Virus record (IMG/VR): IMGVR_UViG_3300012685_000184
Location: 1 to 42,321 of that record
Strand: one strand, 5' to 3'
DNA length: 42,321 bases
Source: a virus
The notes under the pieces: model-generated
Seen by the model: the letters and a program-made list of their open reading frames with translations, nothing else
Database searches by the model: none
Told to the model about the DNA's origin: nothing
In this document: in pieces, positions 24,001-32,279 of the stretch
How the letters are laid out: each line of letters opens with the position of its first letter
Numbering within the stretch: position 1 is the stretch's first letter
Position numbers and translations under genes: made by a program

Positions 24001-25648
24001 GAACAAGATTCAGAATCTTTTGAACCTGTCTTTCGATGGCGGCATCGGCATTGGCACGGGCGGCGTCGGAACTTCGCCGCTCGGGTGGACGGTTGATCCG
24101 ATTCTCGGCGGCGGCGGAAGTTTGCTCGTCTCTCCGGTCTTCGGCAATAGCTATTACATCCGCAACGCGACCGGCGGCGTTCAAGCGACCTACGGGATGA
24201 TCGAGCAAGGCGCATTCATCGACGCCTATCAGGTACCCATCCTTCAGCCGCTCACGAAGTATTCAGTGCGGATCACTGCCAGGTGTCCGAGCGGCGCGGC
24301 ATCGGGAAATCTCGCTGTCGATTTCTTCTCGCCACTGCAGAACCGCATCTTCGGAAGTTTCACGGTGCCGCTTGCGAGCATGAGTTCGAATTTCGCAATC
24401 TTCACCGGCACCTTGCTGACAACGACATTTTCAACGGTGCCGGCCGATCTTCTTTTCCGTGTGTATACAACGAGTTTGCCGAATAACAGCGATTGCGAAA
24501 TTGATCGCGTCGAGCCGTTTCCGACATTGCAGCCGGTCTTTTCGACGCAACTGCGCGCGAGTTATGCCGGGAATCAGGAAGCGTTCGATCTTGTGACCGG
24601 AGCATTCGGGCCGAATCAGAATCAGCAACCGCTAAATGGGGCTTTCGTGATGTACGACGTTCTCTATGCGCTCAAAGAAAAGAGCATGTTCTCGACCTCG
24701 GACAATGGCGTCACGGAACCGAATGAATGGAACTTCCGTGAAGTCTCTCCGAAAGTCGGTACGGTCGGGATTCATTCCTATGATTCCGGAGAAGGATGGG
24801 CCATCACTGGATGCCGTCCGGGGTTGTACTTCTTCGAAGGCGGCGAGCCGACGAAGATCTCGCAAGAAATCCAGAGCGTCTGGGATCTCATCAACTGGAA
24901 ATACGGGCATACGATCTGGGTGCGGAACGATGAACAACTGAAACGCATTACTGTGGGCGTGCCGATTCCGACGCCGAATCCATTCATGCCCGAGTTCCCC
25001 CTGAACGCGAATCCCACCAGCCCTAATGTGATCCTGATGTGCAGCTACCGGGAATTGAATACCGGAAGCGAACTCGCGCATACCGGGCCGATCCGTTCGA
25101 CTTTCAGCGGCCGATTGATGTCACCCGAACCGGCGCGCAAATGGAGTTTCTGGAATATCGCCTGTCCGTACGCCGATTTCATCAGCCGCGCTAACAACCA
25201 ATGGCCGGAATTTTTCTGCAATGGCTACGCGAACTCGAAAATCTTCCAGCTTTCATCAGTCGAACTAGACGATGACGGCGCGGCGATCAATTCGTTCTAT
25301 GTGACTTACGGTTTTGTGAAGCCCGAAATGGCCGAAGCGAAAGGGCTCGGACTCTTCGGCATGGAACTCGACTATTTGACAATGCTGATTACCGGGAACG
25401 GTTCGATTCTCCCACAAGTTTACGCCGACAGCGTGCAGGATCCGCTTCCTTTCCAGCTCGATACTTTGCCGATGCAGGCGTTCTCGCAAGGTGACTGCGA
25501 GCTTGCGGTGAACATCACGGCAAACCGATTCTTCATTCGTGTCGGCTCGAATGCCGTAGGGGCTTCTTTCCGGCTTTCGAAAGTCGTTGCAGCACTTAGC
25601 AAAGGCGCATGGAGCGAGATCCGCGGCACGAATGTCGGCGCCGGATAG
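21026..25648 (+). CDS. giant tail protein, 1540 aa
   Basis: Largest gene in the window. The N-terminus reads FGGAVTEMAPEDLPEGASPF then NQDVDYLPGAVLTRGGRQ. This opening is common in short-tailed phage structural proteins that start with a defined-site motif and continue as beta-propeller or needle-hub proteins. The middle 900 residues are Gly/Thr/Ile/Pro-rich repeats of beta sandwich type. The last 300 are more globular (EPARKWSFWNIACPYADF, VQDPLPFQLDTLPMQAFSQG). No tape-measure coiled coil is present. A tail hub or nozzle is the best guess. Confidence 0.65.
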   Translation: MNNPAGTLPVPLTVFGGAVTEMAPEDLPEGASPFNQDVDYLPGAVLTRGGRQSVYSFNGLFAEDLAGFAITVPTSPGAEPWVAPLNATLNIPGTYAIVTLNAGAGGGPGLALDKAVFANGSSALASASATPARAGEVALYLSEISAAGSPLGAINPATGWSLLDNPNGALSSLYAKYIPDGNLITETQTLVNSAWVTALILLGSSNAGTPVMVQKQVINSGAFAAGTYSATFPAPITAGNAIVVVYCKNNSTQALSGVSCTDSKLNPYTLLGITRNGLAEETALLATNAAAGTTQVNFTFAVGFGAGTIVAYEISGIGSLSATQGISQVLKASNFNFNIPVTQSIIGVQVEISGHQTTRPVDAILAVTLSPPAGLIPGPIAIREIDVQLPLVDAQVTAGSATELWALPLTPAILNNPNFAVNILASAATLQTFDVYAIKLKVFTSPQPPANFNYIKTFEQTSGQIDTLALDANGVLWDENVTSTPNILNGIYTGITPNTFAKSVTFEDVEYIALSNLLTGTDIPRHWDGTFLDRVSQVGPGAPPSVNATSTIFQIAPTPNGITQLPPVTIGDVGGGGGHGGISSLLWSAGPGNTSTGNTLTLYYGRVTVIPVDPNIVAGQGIRIQGLPLINGQDPNGTYIVTSVGSGVPPNPNFGTANQYFTVKAASSQSAFFFQANNPIVGSSYQVTLATLTTLIPLPNTQIGSQITVSGVPVAAWNAVWTVLATPNAGTLAITQTQLSGNVATYTFTLISGVAPTVGQQVTIVGCLNGPIVGGTSIFNISNGIVAAIGANQFSVNITAGDVLPAAESGNATVNGTKFQFDPGIVFAGTGTNPIFGNSGGGQVVVGGAGLGAGLRKAVLMFLTRNGLISPASPPVTFSTTGGSTSLAFLNIAIGPPDVTARIIAITGAGGDNFFWMPQPTITQASGQNVTYTSSKIADNTSTQAVLTFTDAILLAGTAIDTPGNNLFNQIELGSSLGFLTYANRLIAIGEQNKIQNLLNLSFDGGIGIGTGGVGTSPLGWTVDPILGGGGSLLVSPVFGNSYYIRNATGGVQATYGMIEQGAFIDAYQVPILQPLTKYSVRITARCPSGAASGNLAVDFFSPLQNRIFGSFTVPLASMSSNFAIFTGTLLTTTFSTVPADLLFRVYTTSLPNNSDCEIDRVEPFPTLQPVFSTQLRASYAGNQEAFDLVTGAFGPNQNQQPLNGAFVMYDVLYALKEKSMFSTSDNGVTEPNEWNFREVSPKVGTVGIHSYDSGEGWAITGCRPGLYFFEGGEPTKISQEIQSVWDLINWKYGHTIWVRNDEQLKRITVGVPIPTPNPFMPEFPLNANPTSPNVILMCSYRELNTGSELAHTGPIRSTFSGRLMSPEPARKWSFWNIACPYADFISRANNQWPEFFCNGYANSKIFQLSSVELDDDGAAINSFYVTYGFVKPEMAEAKGLGLFGMELDYLTMLITGNGSILPQVYADSVQDPLPFQLDTLPMQAFSQGDCELAVNITANRFFIRVGSNAVGASFRLSKVVAALSKGAWSEIRGTNVGAG

Positions 25649-25657
25649 GAAGGGAAA

Positions 25658-26254
25658 ATGCTCGACAGGTCGCAATTCCTCAAAGAAATCAAAAACCGCG
25701 ATCCGAAACTCGGGCTCTTGCTCGAAAATATAATCGATGGGATCGATAGCATCTCGAATCACGCGGGACTCGATCCGAAGGGCAAAGTCGCGCCGCCAAA
25801 GGCACTGGCCGGGGTGAATATCCGTGCGGGATCGGATCACGTCCATGTCACACTCACGGACAATTCGCAAGTGAAGAAGAACGTGAATTACTTCGTGGAA
25901 TGGAGCGCGAACGATCCAGCATTCGCGAATCCCCATGTCGAGCATCTCGGCCCGTCCAGAGGAAGAATGCTGGCACTTCCGGCAAAGGATAACGGCGGCA
26001 ATCCGATTCAGTACTACTTCAAGGCTTACAATCAATATCAGGGCTCGGATCCGCAATCGAAGCACACTTTTTTCGGCACGCGGCTCGCCCCGACTCCCGT
26101 CACACTCACAGGTGCCAGTCAGCTTACGCCTTTGCCATCGGCGGGAAGCGGAACAGGGAAACCGGACGGCTCGCAATCGGGGTCGGGGCTCGGCGTTGTA
26201 CTCACGCGGCCGCCACTCGGCCCGAAACGCAGCCCAGTTCCGCGCGCGGCATGA
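25658..26254 (+). CDS. virion protein with FN3-like domain, 198 aa
   Basis: ATG 25658 follows GAAGGGAAA. After a helical start (LDRSQFLKEIKNRDPKLGLL) comes a beta-sandwich-like domain at about residues 50-145 (DHVHVTLTDNSQVKKNVNYF, VEWSANDP, IQYYFKAYNQY) with fibronectin type III pattern. The last 50 residues are a Pro/Gly/Ser-rich tail that is probably flexible. It lies in the tail block and overlaps the next gene by 4 bp. Surface display is plausible. Confidence 0.6.
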   Translation: MLDRSQFLKEIKNRDPKLGLLLENIIDGIDSISNHAGLDPKGKVAPPKALAGVNIRAGSDHVHVTLTDNSQVKKNVNYFVEWSANDPAFANPHVEHLGPSRGRMLALPAKDNGGNPIQYYFKAYNQYQGSDPQSKHTFFGTRLAPTPVTLTGASQLTPLPSAGSGTGKPDGSQSGSGLGVVLTRPPLGPKRSPVPRAA

Positions 26255-26631
26255 AGATTCGGAGTTATACCGGGAAAGACTTCGACCGCATCCGGCAATT
26301 TCATTCCGAAGCCAAATTCGGTTTCGAAATGTGCGATCCGAGCGATGTGCGCGTCCTCATTAGGGAATGCCTCGTCGACGATGAAGGCATCGTTCGCATG
26401 GCCGCTTTCGGCAGAGCGCAAGTAAACGCCTATTTGCTCGTCGACGGGACCTGGAAGACACCGGAAGAGCGGCTCGAAGCCATCGAGATACTGGAATTCG
26501 CAATGATCGAAAAAGCGAAGGCGCTTGGGCTCGATCAAGCGACCGCACAAGTCGATCCACGATTCGGGCAACGGCTGAAGATGTTCGGATGGGATAAGAG
26601 CATCGGAGAAACCTGGCACAAGGAATTCTGA
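26251..26631 (+). CDS. GNAT-like acetyltransferase-fold protein, 126 aa
   Basis: Starts KIRSYTGKDFDRIRQFHSEA, the alpha1 opening of GNAT-fold proteins, followed by a central strand with VRMAAFGRAQVNAYLLVDG and a helix (EERLEAIEILEFAMIEKAKA), and ends with FGQRLKMFGWDKS. The acetyl-CoA loop R/Q-x-x-G-x-G/A is not clear, so activity may be lost. Phage proteins with this pattern recur just before internal-virion genes; their role is unknown. ATG 26251 overlaps the previous stop. Confidence 0.6.
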   Translation: MKIRSYTGKDFDRIRQFHSEAKFGFEMCDPSDVRVLIRECLVDDEGIVRMAAFGRAQVNAYLLVDGTWKTPEERLEAIEILEFAMIEKAKALGLDQATAQVDPRFGQRLKMFGWDKSIGETWHKEF

Positions 26632-26633
26632 CT

Positions 26634-27293
26634 ATGATATTTCACACAAAAGTCGTGATGGATATCCGGACAGGCGAGATCCTATCGAAAGATCTTCCGC
26701 ATCTCTATGATGGCCCGCTTGAGTTCGCCGACAAAAAAGCGAAGAAGATGGCGCAGCAAGCCGCGCAAACGGCGGGAAGCGAGTCCGCGCGCTACGGAGC
26801 CCAAGCTTCCGACATCGGCTCGACGCTAGTCCCTGAATTTCGCCGCGAAGCTACATCGCCAATAGGATTCAATCCGAACGATCTGAACGCAACGCTTGTC
26901 GCCGGGGAACAAGGGGCTGGCGGCGCTGCGGGGTCTCTCGCCGGTGAAGCAGGCTTACGAGCATCGCGGTCGCGGAATACCGGGGCGCTCTCAGGCGTGC
27001 TTGGGGAAATCTCCCGAAACAAGGGTCGGCAACTTTCTGAAAACGCGTTGAATGTGCAAGGAATGAACATGCGCGAGAAAGCGCGCCAGAAAACAGAAGG
27101 ACTTCATGGCCTTGAGAGTGTTTATGGTACTGATGTCGGCGCCGGACTTAAGGAAGCGAGTCTTGTGCCTGAAGATATTCATGCGATGCTCGAAGCCAAC
27201 AAAACCGGCTGGGGCAAGAACCTGATGAATTGGGTACAAACTCTCAGCGGTGCCGGAACTGCAGCGGCGGGCTTGAAAAACGCTTTCGGATAA
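26634..27293 (+). CDS. putative internal virion protein, 219 aa
   Basis: Short N-terminal region, then an Ala/Gly/Gln-rich helical body (KKMAQQAAQTAGSESARYGA, GLRASRSRNTGALSGVLGEI) and a C-terminal hydrophobic helix (NWVQTLSGAGTAAAGLKNAF). Proteins of this type line the inside of short-tailed phage heads and are ejected with the DNA to form a channel across the envelope. ATG 26634 lies 2 bp after the preceding stop; ATG 26658 is an alternative. First of three probable ejection proteins. Confidence 0.55.
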   Translation: MIFHTKVVMDIRTGEILSKDLPHLYDGPLEFADKKAKKMAQQAAQTAGSESARYGAQASDIGSTLVPEFRREATSPIGFNPNDLNATLVAGEQGAGGAAGSLAGEAGLRASRSRNTGALSGVLGEISRNKGRQLSENALNVQGMNMREKARQKTEGLHGLESVYGTDVGAGLKEASLVPEDIHAMLEANKTGWGKNLMNWVQTLSGAGTAAAGLKNAFG

Positions 27294-27299
27294 AATTTT

Positions 27300-28901
27300 A
27301 TGGTTGACACCTCGGCAATCGATCCCGAACTTTTGAAACGCTTGACAGGTCACAGCGATCTTGATCTTGCAATGGCGATTGATGCTGCGCGGCCGCGTGT
27401 TGCTACAGTTGCGCCGGAAGCCGGGGAAGCTCCGACGCTTGAACGCGCGAACGCGGCACCCACTCCAATCGGTGGAATGGGAGCCCTGCCGGAAGTGAAG
27501 GGCCTACCGAATCTCTCTGTCAGGGAACAGAAGCGATTGCCGGTGCTTTCGCCGGGCGTTACTGCGGGAACCGCCGCCGATTATGAAAATCAGCTTACCC
27601 GGCTTCGCACGCCAAGCGAACCGGCAACGACAGGACTCGGCAAGCTCGGCCATGTACTGTCCCGAATCGGAAACATTGCTGGCGACATCGTTGCGCCTGG
27701 CGTCATGGCGAACATTCCCGGCACGGATATCAACAAGCGACTCGAAACCGGTGCCGTAGAACGGAAACTTGCCGATGCGAAGAAAGCGGAAAGCGAAGAG
27801 ACGGAACGCGCTGCAACGACGGGAGAAGTGCAGGCACGTACGAAGAAGATCGAAGCCGATACGGAAGCACTGCAAACGGCCAACAAAGAAAATCTCGTCA
27901 CCGATGCGCAAGGCAACGTCACCGGATGGAAGGGCAACCACGGCGAACTTCATTCGCTCGAAGAGGCGGGCACGCCACAAGCCATCAAGGACATCGCCGA
28001 AGCGACGGCCAATAAACAGGTGCCGAAATTCGAGAAAACTGACAATGGCAATATCGTCGAGTTGAAGACGGACAAGACTGGCAAAACGACAAGCGAAATC
28101 GTCTACAAAGGCGATCCCAAGGTCGAGACCGAACTCGTGCACGGGCACATGGTTGCCGGTGTTCCTCATACTTTGCTCGTGAACAAACGGACAGGCGAAA
28201 CGGTCAAAGACCTCGGCGCGGAGAAAATGCCCAGTGAAGCGGCGGCGAAAGAACATAACATCGAAGTCGTCAAAGCTTTCGACAAAAACAATAAGCCGCA
28301 TCTACTTTCGAAAGAGGACGCTGAAAAAGAAGGCTATTCGCATGTCACGAAGGCCAGCGAGAAGGCCATCAATGACGCAACCACACATCACGTCACGCTG
28401 AATGACATGCAAACGAAACTCAACGATGTGGTCGCATCCCGCAAAGCGCTTGATCAGGATGCCGCGCAGCGAGTCATCATTGCGCGCGCGCTTCGGAGCA
28501 TCGATAAATACTCCACACCTGGCCAACTCCTTGATTCTGGGATTCTCGCTGGGGCAACTCCGCAAACACAGGAATACATTCAGTCGGTGCTATCACTCCG
28601 CGAATCGGCTCTCGGATTGCCGAAAGAAATCACGGGAGGATCGCGTGTCTCGGAGATTCAAGCGTCAGCCTTGTGGGGGACACTCCCCGGCGGCGCGTCA
28701 CTGAACGGTGACTATGCACTCAATCTGTCGAAGAAGTTTCAGGCGAACATCGACCGGCTTCGCGAACGTGCTCCGGAAGTACGCGGTATCAGTCAAACCG
28801 ATCCCCATCCGGATCTTGGAGCGAAAACTCCCGGCGTTGTTCGGAATCCGGATGGCACGGTCGATTGGAATAAGACTCTTGGAATTGAAAAGAAACCCTG
28901 A
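27300..28901 (+). CDS. putative internal/ejection virion protein, 533 aa
   Basis: Long, mostly helical and charged protein. Residues 90-190 hold a Lys/Glu-rich coiled coil (NKRLETGAVERKLADAKKAE and following), the middle is Lys/Asp/Thr-rich, and the C-terminal 150 residues are helical (DAAQRVIIARALRSIDKYST). It lies between two other likely internal proteins and has no enzymatic motif that I can recognise. The stop overlaps the next ATG (TGATG). Ejection function is inferred from position and composition. Confidence 0.55.
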   Translation: MVDTSAIDPELLKRLTGHSDLDLAMAIDAARPRVATVAPEAGEAPTLERANAAPTPIGGMGALPEVKGLPNLSVREQKRLPVLSPGVTAGTAADYENQLTRLRTPSEPATTGLGKLGHVLSRIGNIAGDIVAPGVMANIPGTDINKRLETGAVERKLADAKKAESEETERAATTGEVQARTKKIEADTEALQTANKENLVTDAQGNVTGWKGNHGELHSLEEAGTPQAIKDIAEATANKQVPKFEKTDNGNIVELKTDKTGKTTSEIVYKGDPKVETELVHGHMVAGVPHTLLVNKRTGETVKDLGAEKMPSEAAAKEHNIEVVKAFDKNNKPHLLSKEDAEKEGYSHVTKASEKAINDATTHHVTLNDMQTKLNDVVASRKALDQDAAQRVIIARALRSIDKYSTPGQLLDSGILAGATPQTQEYIQSVLSLRESALGLPKEITGGSRVSEIQASALWGTLPGGASLNGDYALNLSKKFQANIDRLRERAPEVRGISQTDPHPDLGAKTPGVVRNPDGTVDWNKTLGIEKKP

Positions 28902-30454
28902 TGGCTGACGAACTCAGCGCGCAAGAACTTCAGCAACTCAAAGAGATTGCGAAAGCTTTGCCTGCCGGACATCCGGCACAAAATAAAGTCAATCTCTTGC
29001 TGAGTTCGCAACCAACACAATTCGAGAAAGAACGCACACCAGAAGGATCCGCTTTATGGCGGGGAACAAAAGCTGTGGCGGGCGATGTCGTTGGCGCGAT
29101 AAAGGGCATGGCCGAAGCTGTTCCAGGCATGAAAACGATCCGCGATATCGGTTCCGGGGAATTCGGGAAAGCGGCACTTGATGTCCTGCCGGGCGTGAGT
29201 GAAACGCAGAATGCATTCACTCGATTGCGTGACATCGGCCACGCGGATACCGAACGCAAGCAAGCTGGATATAGCCCACTATATCGCGGCGCATCCGCAG
29301 TCGGCCAAGCCAGCGGCGTGATCGATCCTACCGCAATGGAAGAATTGGCCAAGCATGGCGACACTGCGGCAATCGCCGGGCATACTGTACTGCCACTGAT
29401 CGGGGCTGCCGTTGGAGCCGATGAAGCTCTCGGCGGCAAAGCCCGCGCAGCTCTGAGCAAAGCCAAAACTACCTTGCCCAACATTGAATCCCCCGACTTC
29501 GCCGGAATCACCAAGAAGAATCCTGCATTGACGCGGCTCATACTCGGAGATCGACTTTCCGCACTCAAGGAACTTTTCTCGAAAGGAAAGGAAGAAACAC
29601 CGAAGTTGGACCCATTCGCCGGTGCAACGTCTTCGGCCAAACCCATCGGATCAGCTGAACTCCCGAAACTTGAACCGACTACCGCACCGGAAACAATCAA
29701 ATCAATCGGTCAAGCGCAGCAACCCGCGCAGGTAGCGCCGACTCGGTTGCCGACACTTTTCGAGAAGGGAACTCGGCCTGCAACGCTGAAGATGCCCGAA
29801 CTCATCGATCAAGCCGCAGGAGTGAAGCCGCTGAAGCCCGATGTGCCGCTCCGGGAGCAACTCACGCCGCAACCGACAGAGATCGGTGAAGTGGTCGATC
29901 CGATCAAGGCGAAGTATCCTGATCCAGCAGTACGTCAGATGGTGCGCGCGAATGGCGAGAGAATTTACGAAGCCGCGAAGAGCAAACCGGAAACAGTGAA
30001 AGCTCTTCACGATCTGACACGCGTCGATCTTCGTCAGGCACTTATTGCTGCTGGTGAAGACATGGGACAAACCACGGTGAGCAATTCGAAGTTTGCCGGT
30101 GAAGGAAGTATCCCGCGTGAGGAAGCTTTCAATCGACTACTCGACAGAGGAATCACTCCAGAGAAGATTCTTGAACTGGCGAAGAAAACGCACAAGCTAA
30201 GCGAAAAAGCCGAACTCATGGGCGCGCCGCGGAAGACTCTTGGGCCAGAATTCGAAGAAGGGGAACGGGCGCATGAAGTCGAACGTAACAAGAGCATTCT
30301 TCGCAATCCAAAAGCGACGCTAGAAGATCGCCGAATCGCGCAGCAACGGCTCGATGAAGCCCTTGTCCCTGAAGCACCGGCGAAGGCATCTAATCTGCCA
30401 GCACAACGTGCCGCACGCCAACGCGCCGCACGAATCAGAGAGGCGCGGCCATGA
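28901..30454 (+). CDS. putative internal/ejection virion protein, 517 aa
   Basis: N-terminal helix LSAQELQQLKEIAKALPAGH, then Gly/Ala-rich weakly hydrophobic stretches (GTKAVAGDVVGAIKGMAEAV; AGHTVLPLIGAAVGADEALG) that could insert in membranes, then a Pro/Thr-rich linker, and finally helices ending in a basic run (PAQRAARQRAARIREARP). The amphipathic segments fit an ejection protein that crosses the cell envelope. ATG 28901 shares bases with the previous stop. The end overlaps the holin candidate by 4 bp. Confidence 0.55.
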   Translation: MADELSAQELQQLKEIAKALPAGHPAQNKVNLLLSSQPTQFEKERTPEGSALWRGTKAVAGDVVGAIKGMAEAVPGMKTIRDIGSGEFGKAALDVLPGVSETQNAFTRLRDIGHADTERKQAGYSPLYRGASAVGQASGVIDPTAMEELAKHGDTAAIAGHTVLPLIGAAVGADEALGGKARAALSKAKTTLPNIESPDFAGITKKNPALTRLILGDRLSALKELFSKGKEETPKLDPFAGATSSAKPIGSAELPKLEPTTAPETIKSIGQAQQPAQVAPTRLPTLFEKGTRPATLKMPELIDQAAGVKPLKPDVPLREQLTPQPTEIGEVVDPIKAKYPDPAVRQMVRANGERIYEAAKSKPETVKALHDLTRVDLRQALIAAGEDMGQTTVSNSKFAGEGSIPREEAFNRLLDRGITPEKILELAKKTHKLSEKAELMGAPRKTLGPEFEEGERAHEVERNKSILRNPKATLEDRRIAQQRLDEALVPEAPAKASNLPAQRAARQRAARIREARP

Positions 30455-30717
30455 ACTTCTTCCGTGAAGCTTTCAGCGAAAATGGAGCGGCAAGCTCCAG
30501 CCGATTGATGATGGCCTACCATGCCCTTGTTGGAAGTTCCTGGGTGTCCTACGTTGTTTGGAAAAATCACGCGGTGCCCGATGCGGTGACACTTGCGGGA
30601 ATCACCGCTTTCGTGACAGCGCCCTATGCCGTGAACGCTTTAAAGGGAGCAGTAACGGCCTTCGCTCCTAAACCAAATGGAGGATCGCCAAGTGCAAATA
30701 CCCCCGCTACCGGCTGA
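30451..30717 (+). CDS. small membrane protein, holin candidate, 88 aa
   Basis: Hydrophobic segments at about residues 20-42 (MMAYHALVGSSWVSYVVW) and 45-72 (AVTLAGITAFVTAPYAVNAL), followed by a polar C-terminus (KPNGGSPSANTPATG). Two helices with a short tail and a position at the start of the lysis block fit a class II holin, which would open the inner membrane for the muramidase encoded 1.3 kb downstream. The end overlaps the next gene by 26 bp. Not certain: the neighbouring membrane proteins are alternatives. Confidence 0.5.
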   Translation: MNFFREAFSENGAASSSRLMMAYHALVGSSWVSYVVWKNHAVPDAVTLAGITAFVTAPYAVNALKGAVTAFAPKPNGGSPSANTPATG

Positions 30718-30943
30718 TCAGGCTGCTTCACATTTTTTCTGGATTGCTCTTCCGGTGATTCTCACGCTCGGCACGAGTCAATGGTTGGTGTACCTAGCGA
30801 ACAAGAAACGCGGCCAAGAGAAAGACAATCGCCTTGCCACACTACTTGAAAATTATCGGCTTCACGATCATGGCGAATGGAAAGACGAAAACAGTGAAGG
30901 CGCATTGCATGCCGAAAATATGCGGTTCCCAAGAGAGCGTTGA
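30692..30943 (+). CDS. membrane protein of the lysis block, 83 aa
   Basis: GTG 30692 is preceded by GGAGG (about 30679-30683) with good spacing, which decides the start against the ATG at 30677. One hydrophobic helix (FFWIALPVILTLGTSQWLVY, residues 16-35) is followed by a charged cytoplasmic-type tail (NKKRGQEKDNRLATLLENYR). This N-in or N-out single-span design occurs in holin partners or antiholins. Role unproven. Confidence 0.5.
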   Translation: MQIPPLPADQAASHFFWIALPVILTLGTSQWLVYLANKKRGQEKDNRLATLLENYRLHDHGEWKDENSEGALHAENMRFPRER

Positions 30944-30963
30944 ATTGTGGTAGGATTCCGCGC

Positions 30964-31146
30964 ATGGCTTTCAACCTTTCTGAGTATGTGAATGTTCGTT
31001 ATGCCGTGATGCTTCTCGGCGTCGTGCTCTTCGGCATCGGAATCCTGATGGGCTGGCATGAGATTCGAACGCTCGTGAAAGTGTTACTCGTTTTAGGGGC
31101 GATTGCTTTCTTCGTCGGACTGAAGTTGTCGAAGATTTACCCTTGA
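30964..31146 (+). CDS. small two-helix membrane protein, 60 aa
   Basis: ATG 30964 is used; an upstream TTG at 30940 would overlap the previous stop and add eight polar residues. Two hydrophobic helices are visible: YAVMLLGVVLFGIGILMG (about residues 13-30) and LVKVLLVLGAIAFFVGL (37-53). It is the most compact holin-like protein in the block. It could be the holin, with the earlier proteins as regulators. The stop overlaps the following TTG. Confidence 0.5.
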   Translation: MAFNLSEYVNVRYAVMLLGVVLFGIGILMGWHEIRTLVKVLLVLGAIAFFVGLKLSKIYP

Positions 31147-31733
31147 CCCTGGATTATCACCATGTGGCCCTGTACGGCGGCGTCGCTCTTGCAGCGGCGG
31201 TTGGAGCTTACGGCTATCACATTCGAAGCGTCGATGTCGCCGAAGCGAAAGCCAAAGTTCAGGCGCAAGAGACGATCATCGCCACAATCGAGAAACGCCA
31301 GGCCGATAGAGAACAGCAATTCAAGGATGAAATCTCGAAGCTTCTCGCAATGAAGTCGACGCCAGCAACAACGCCAACGCAGATTATCGAACGCATCCCG
31401 CAATACTTTCCACAGCTTCAACCTACCTTACAGCCGCAACTCAATCCACAAACCGGACAGATCGATACCACGAAGCCCGCGCAACTTGTCTTCGATGCGC
31501 CACAAGCAAAAATCCTGAACGATACGCTTGTCGATTGCAAAGTGTGCCAAGTCGAGCGCGACAAGTTGAAGCTCGATCTTGCCGATCAGAAATCCGTCAC
31601 TGCCGAGCGCACGAAAGAAGTCGAGACTTGGAAGACGGCCGCTAAAGGCGGCTCGATCTGGAAGCGTTCGGGCCGAGTTTTGAAGTGGGGGATTATCTTT
31701 TTCGGAATCGGGTACGCGGTGGCAAAACATTGA
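31143..31733 (+). CDS. spanin-like membrane-anchored coiled-coil protein, 196 aa
   Basis: TTG 31143 overlaps the previous TGA (TTGA). The N-terminal hydrophobic segment LYGGVALAAAVGAYGYHI (about residues 10-27) is followed by a coiled coil (AEAKAKVQAQETIIATIEKR) of about 45 residues. Then come a Pro/Gln linker (YFPQLQPTLQPQLNPQ), a CKVC pair, a second charged helix and a hydrophobic C-terminus (VLKWGIIFFGIGYAVAKH). Position beside the endolysin and the anchor plus coiled coil suggest an inner-membrane spanin or a fused unimolecular spanin. No embedded Rz1-type lipoprotein frame was found. Confidence 0.5.
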   Translation: MTLDYHHVALYGGVALAAAVGAYGYHIRSVDVAEAKAKVQAQETIIATIEKRQADREQQFKDEISKLLAMKSTPATTPTQIIERIPQYFPQLQPTLQPQLNPQTGQIDTTKPAQLVFDAPQAKILNDTLVDCKVCQVERDKLKLDLADQKSVTAERTKEVETWKTAAKGGSIWKRSGRVLKWGIIFFGIGYAVAKH

Positions 31734-32179
31734 AAGAAAACTTCGATATCGCGTGGGCCGGATTGTTGAAGAATGAAGGCGGATATTCGAACAATCCCGC
31801 CGACCCAGGTGGAGAGACGAATTTCGGCATCACGAAGCGCGTCGCGTTGCAGCATGGTTACACCGGCGACATGCACGATCTTCCGCTTGAACTTGCGAAG
31901 TCGATTGCCAAAGCCGAATATTGGGACTCTGTTGGCGGCGACGATCTCCCTGCCGAACTCGATTTCCAAGTCTTCGATGCTTCCTACAATTCCGGGCCTT
32001 CTCGCGCCGAGAAATGGCTTGGACAAGCGCAGCAACCGCTGACTGATGACGTGGACAAAATCATCATGCGCTTTGATGCGTATCGCCTACTTTTCCTCGA
32101 TTCGCTTCCTACCTGGCCGAGTTTTGGAAGGGGTTGGGCAAAGCGCATCGCACAGAATCTCTTGCGCGCAGCCGTCTGA
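31730..32179 (+). CDS. GH108 muramidase endolysin, 149 aa
   Basis: Cleaves the glycan of host peptidoglycan to release progeny. The N-terminal third carries the family signature: NEGGYSNNPADPGGETNFGI, in which Glu16 of EGGY is the catalytic acid, followed by TKRVALQHGY. The C-terminal half contains FDASYNSGPSRAEKWLGQAQ typical of the partner peptidoglycan-binding domain of these lysozymes. TTG 31730 overlaps the preceding TGA. No signal peptide is present, so a holin is needed for release. Confidence 0.85.
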   Translation: MKENFDIAWAGLLKNEGGYSNNPADPGGETNFGITKRVALQHGYTGDMHDLPLELAKSIAKAEYWDSVGGDDLPAELDFQVFDASYNSGPSRAEKWLGQAQQPLTDDVDKIIMRFDAYRLLFLDSLPTWPSFGRGWAKRIAQNLLRAAV

Positions 32180-32198
32180 TTCGGATACACTCCCCGCT

Positions 32199-32253
32199 GT
32201 CTCCCTCTTCTGAGAGACTTGTTTCATGGTGGGCCGGTCCGGACAACCGGCCC
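32199..32253 (+). promoter_or_regulatory. double hairpin leader before the acidic protein gene
   Basis: The 100-bp gap after the endolysin holds hairpin GTCTC (32199-32203)/GAGAC (32214-32218) and a perfect 8-bp hairpin GGGCCGGT (32231-32238)/ACCGGCCC (32246-32253) followed by GCTCCCCTTTT. The second could act as an attenuator or a weak terminator for the late transcript. The ribosome-binding site AAAGGA at about 32267-32272 lies beyond both stems. A separate promoter cannot be excluded. Confidence 0.45.
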
Positions 32254-32279
32254 GCTCCCCTTTTCGAAAGGAAACATTT

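Noticed and set aside
25265-26176. Minus-strand ORF of 303 codons
   Set aside because: Antisense to the end of the giant tail gene and the following genes; Arg/Cys-rich composition typical of shadow frames in this GC-rich coding DNA.
31143-31733. Embedded Rz1-type lipoprotein within the spanin-like gene
   Set aside because: Only one short plus-strand ORF was available (31162-31353) and it has no signal peptide or lipobox.
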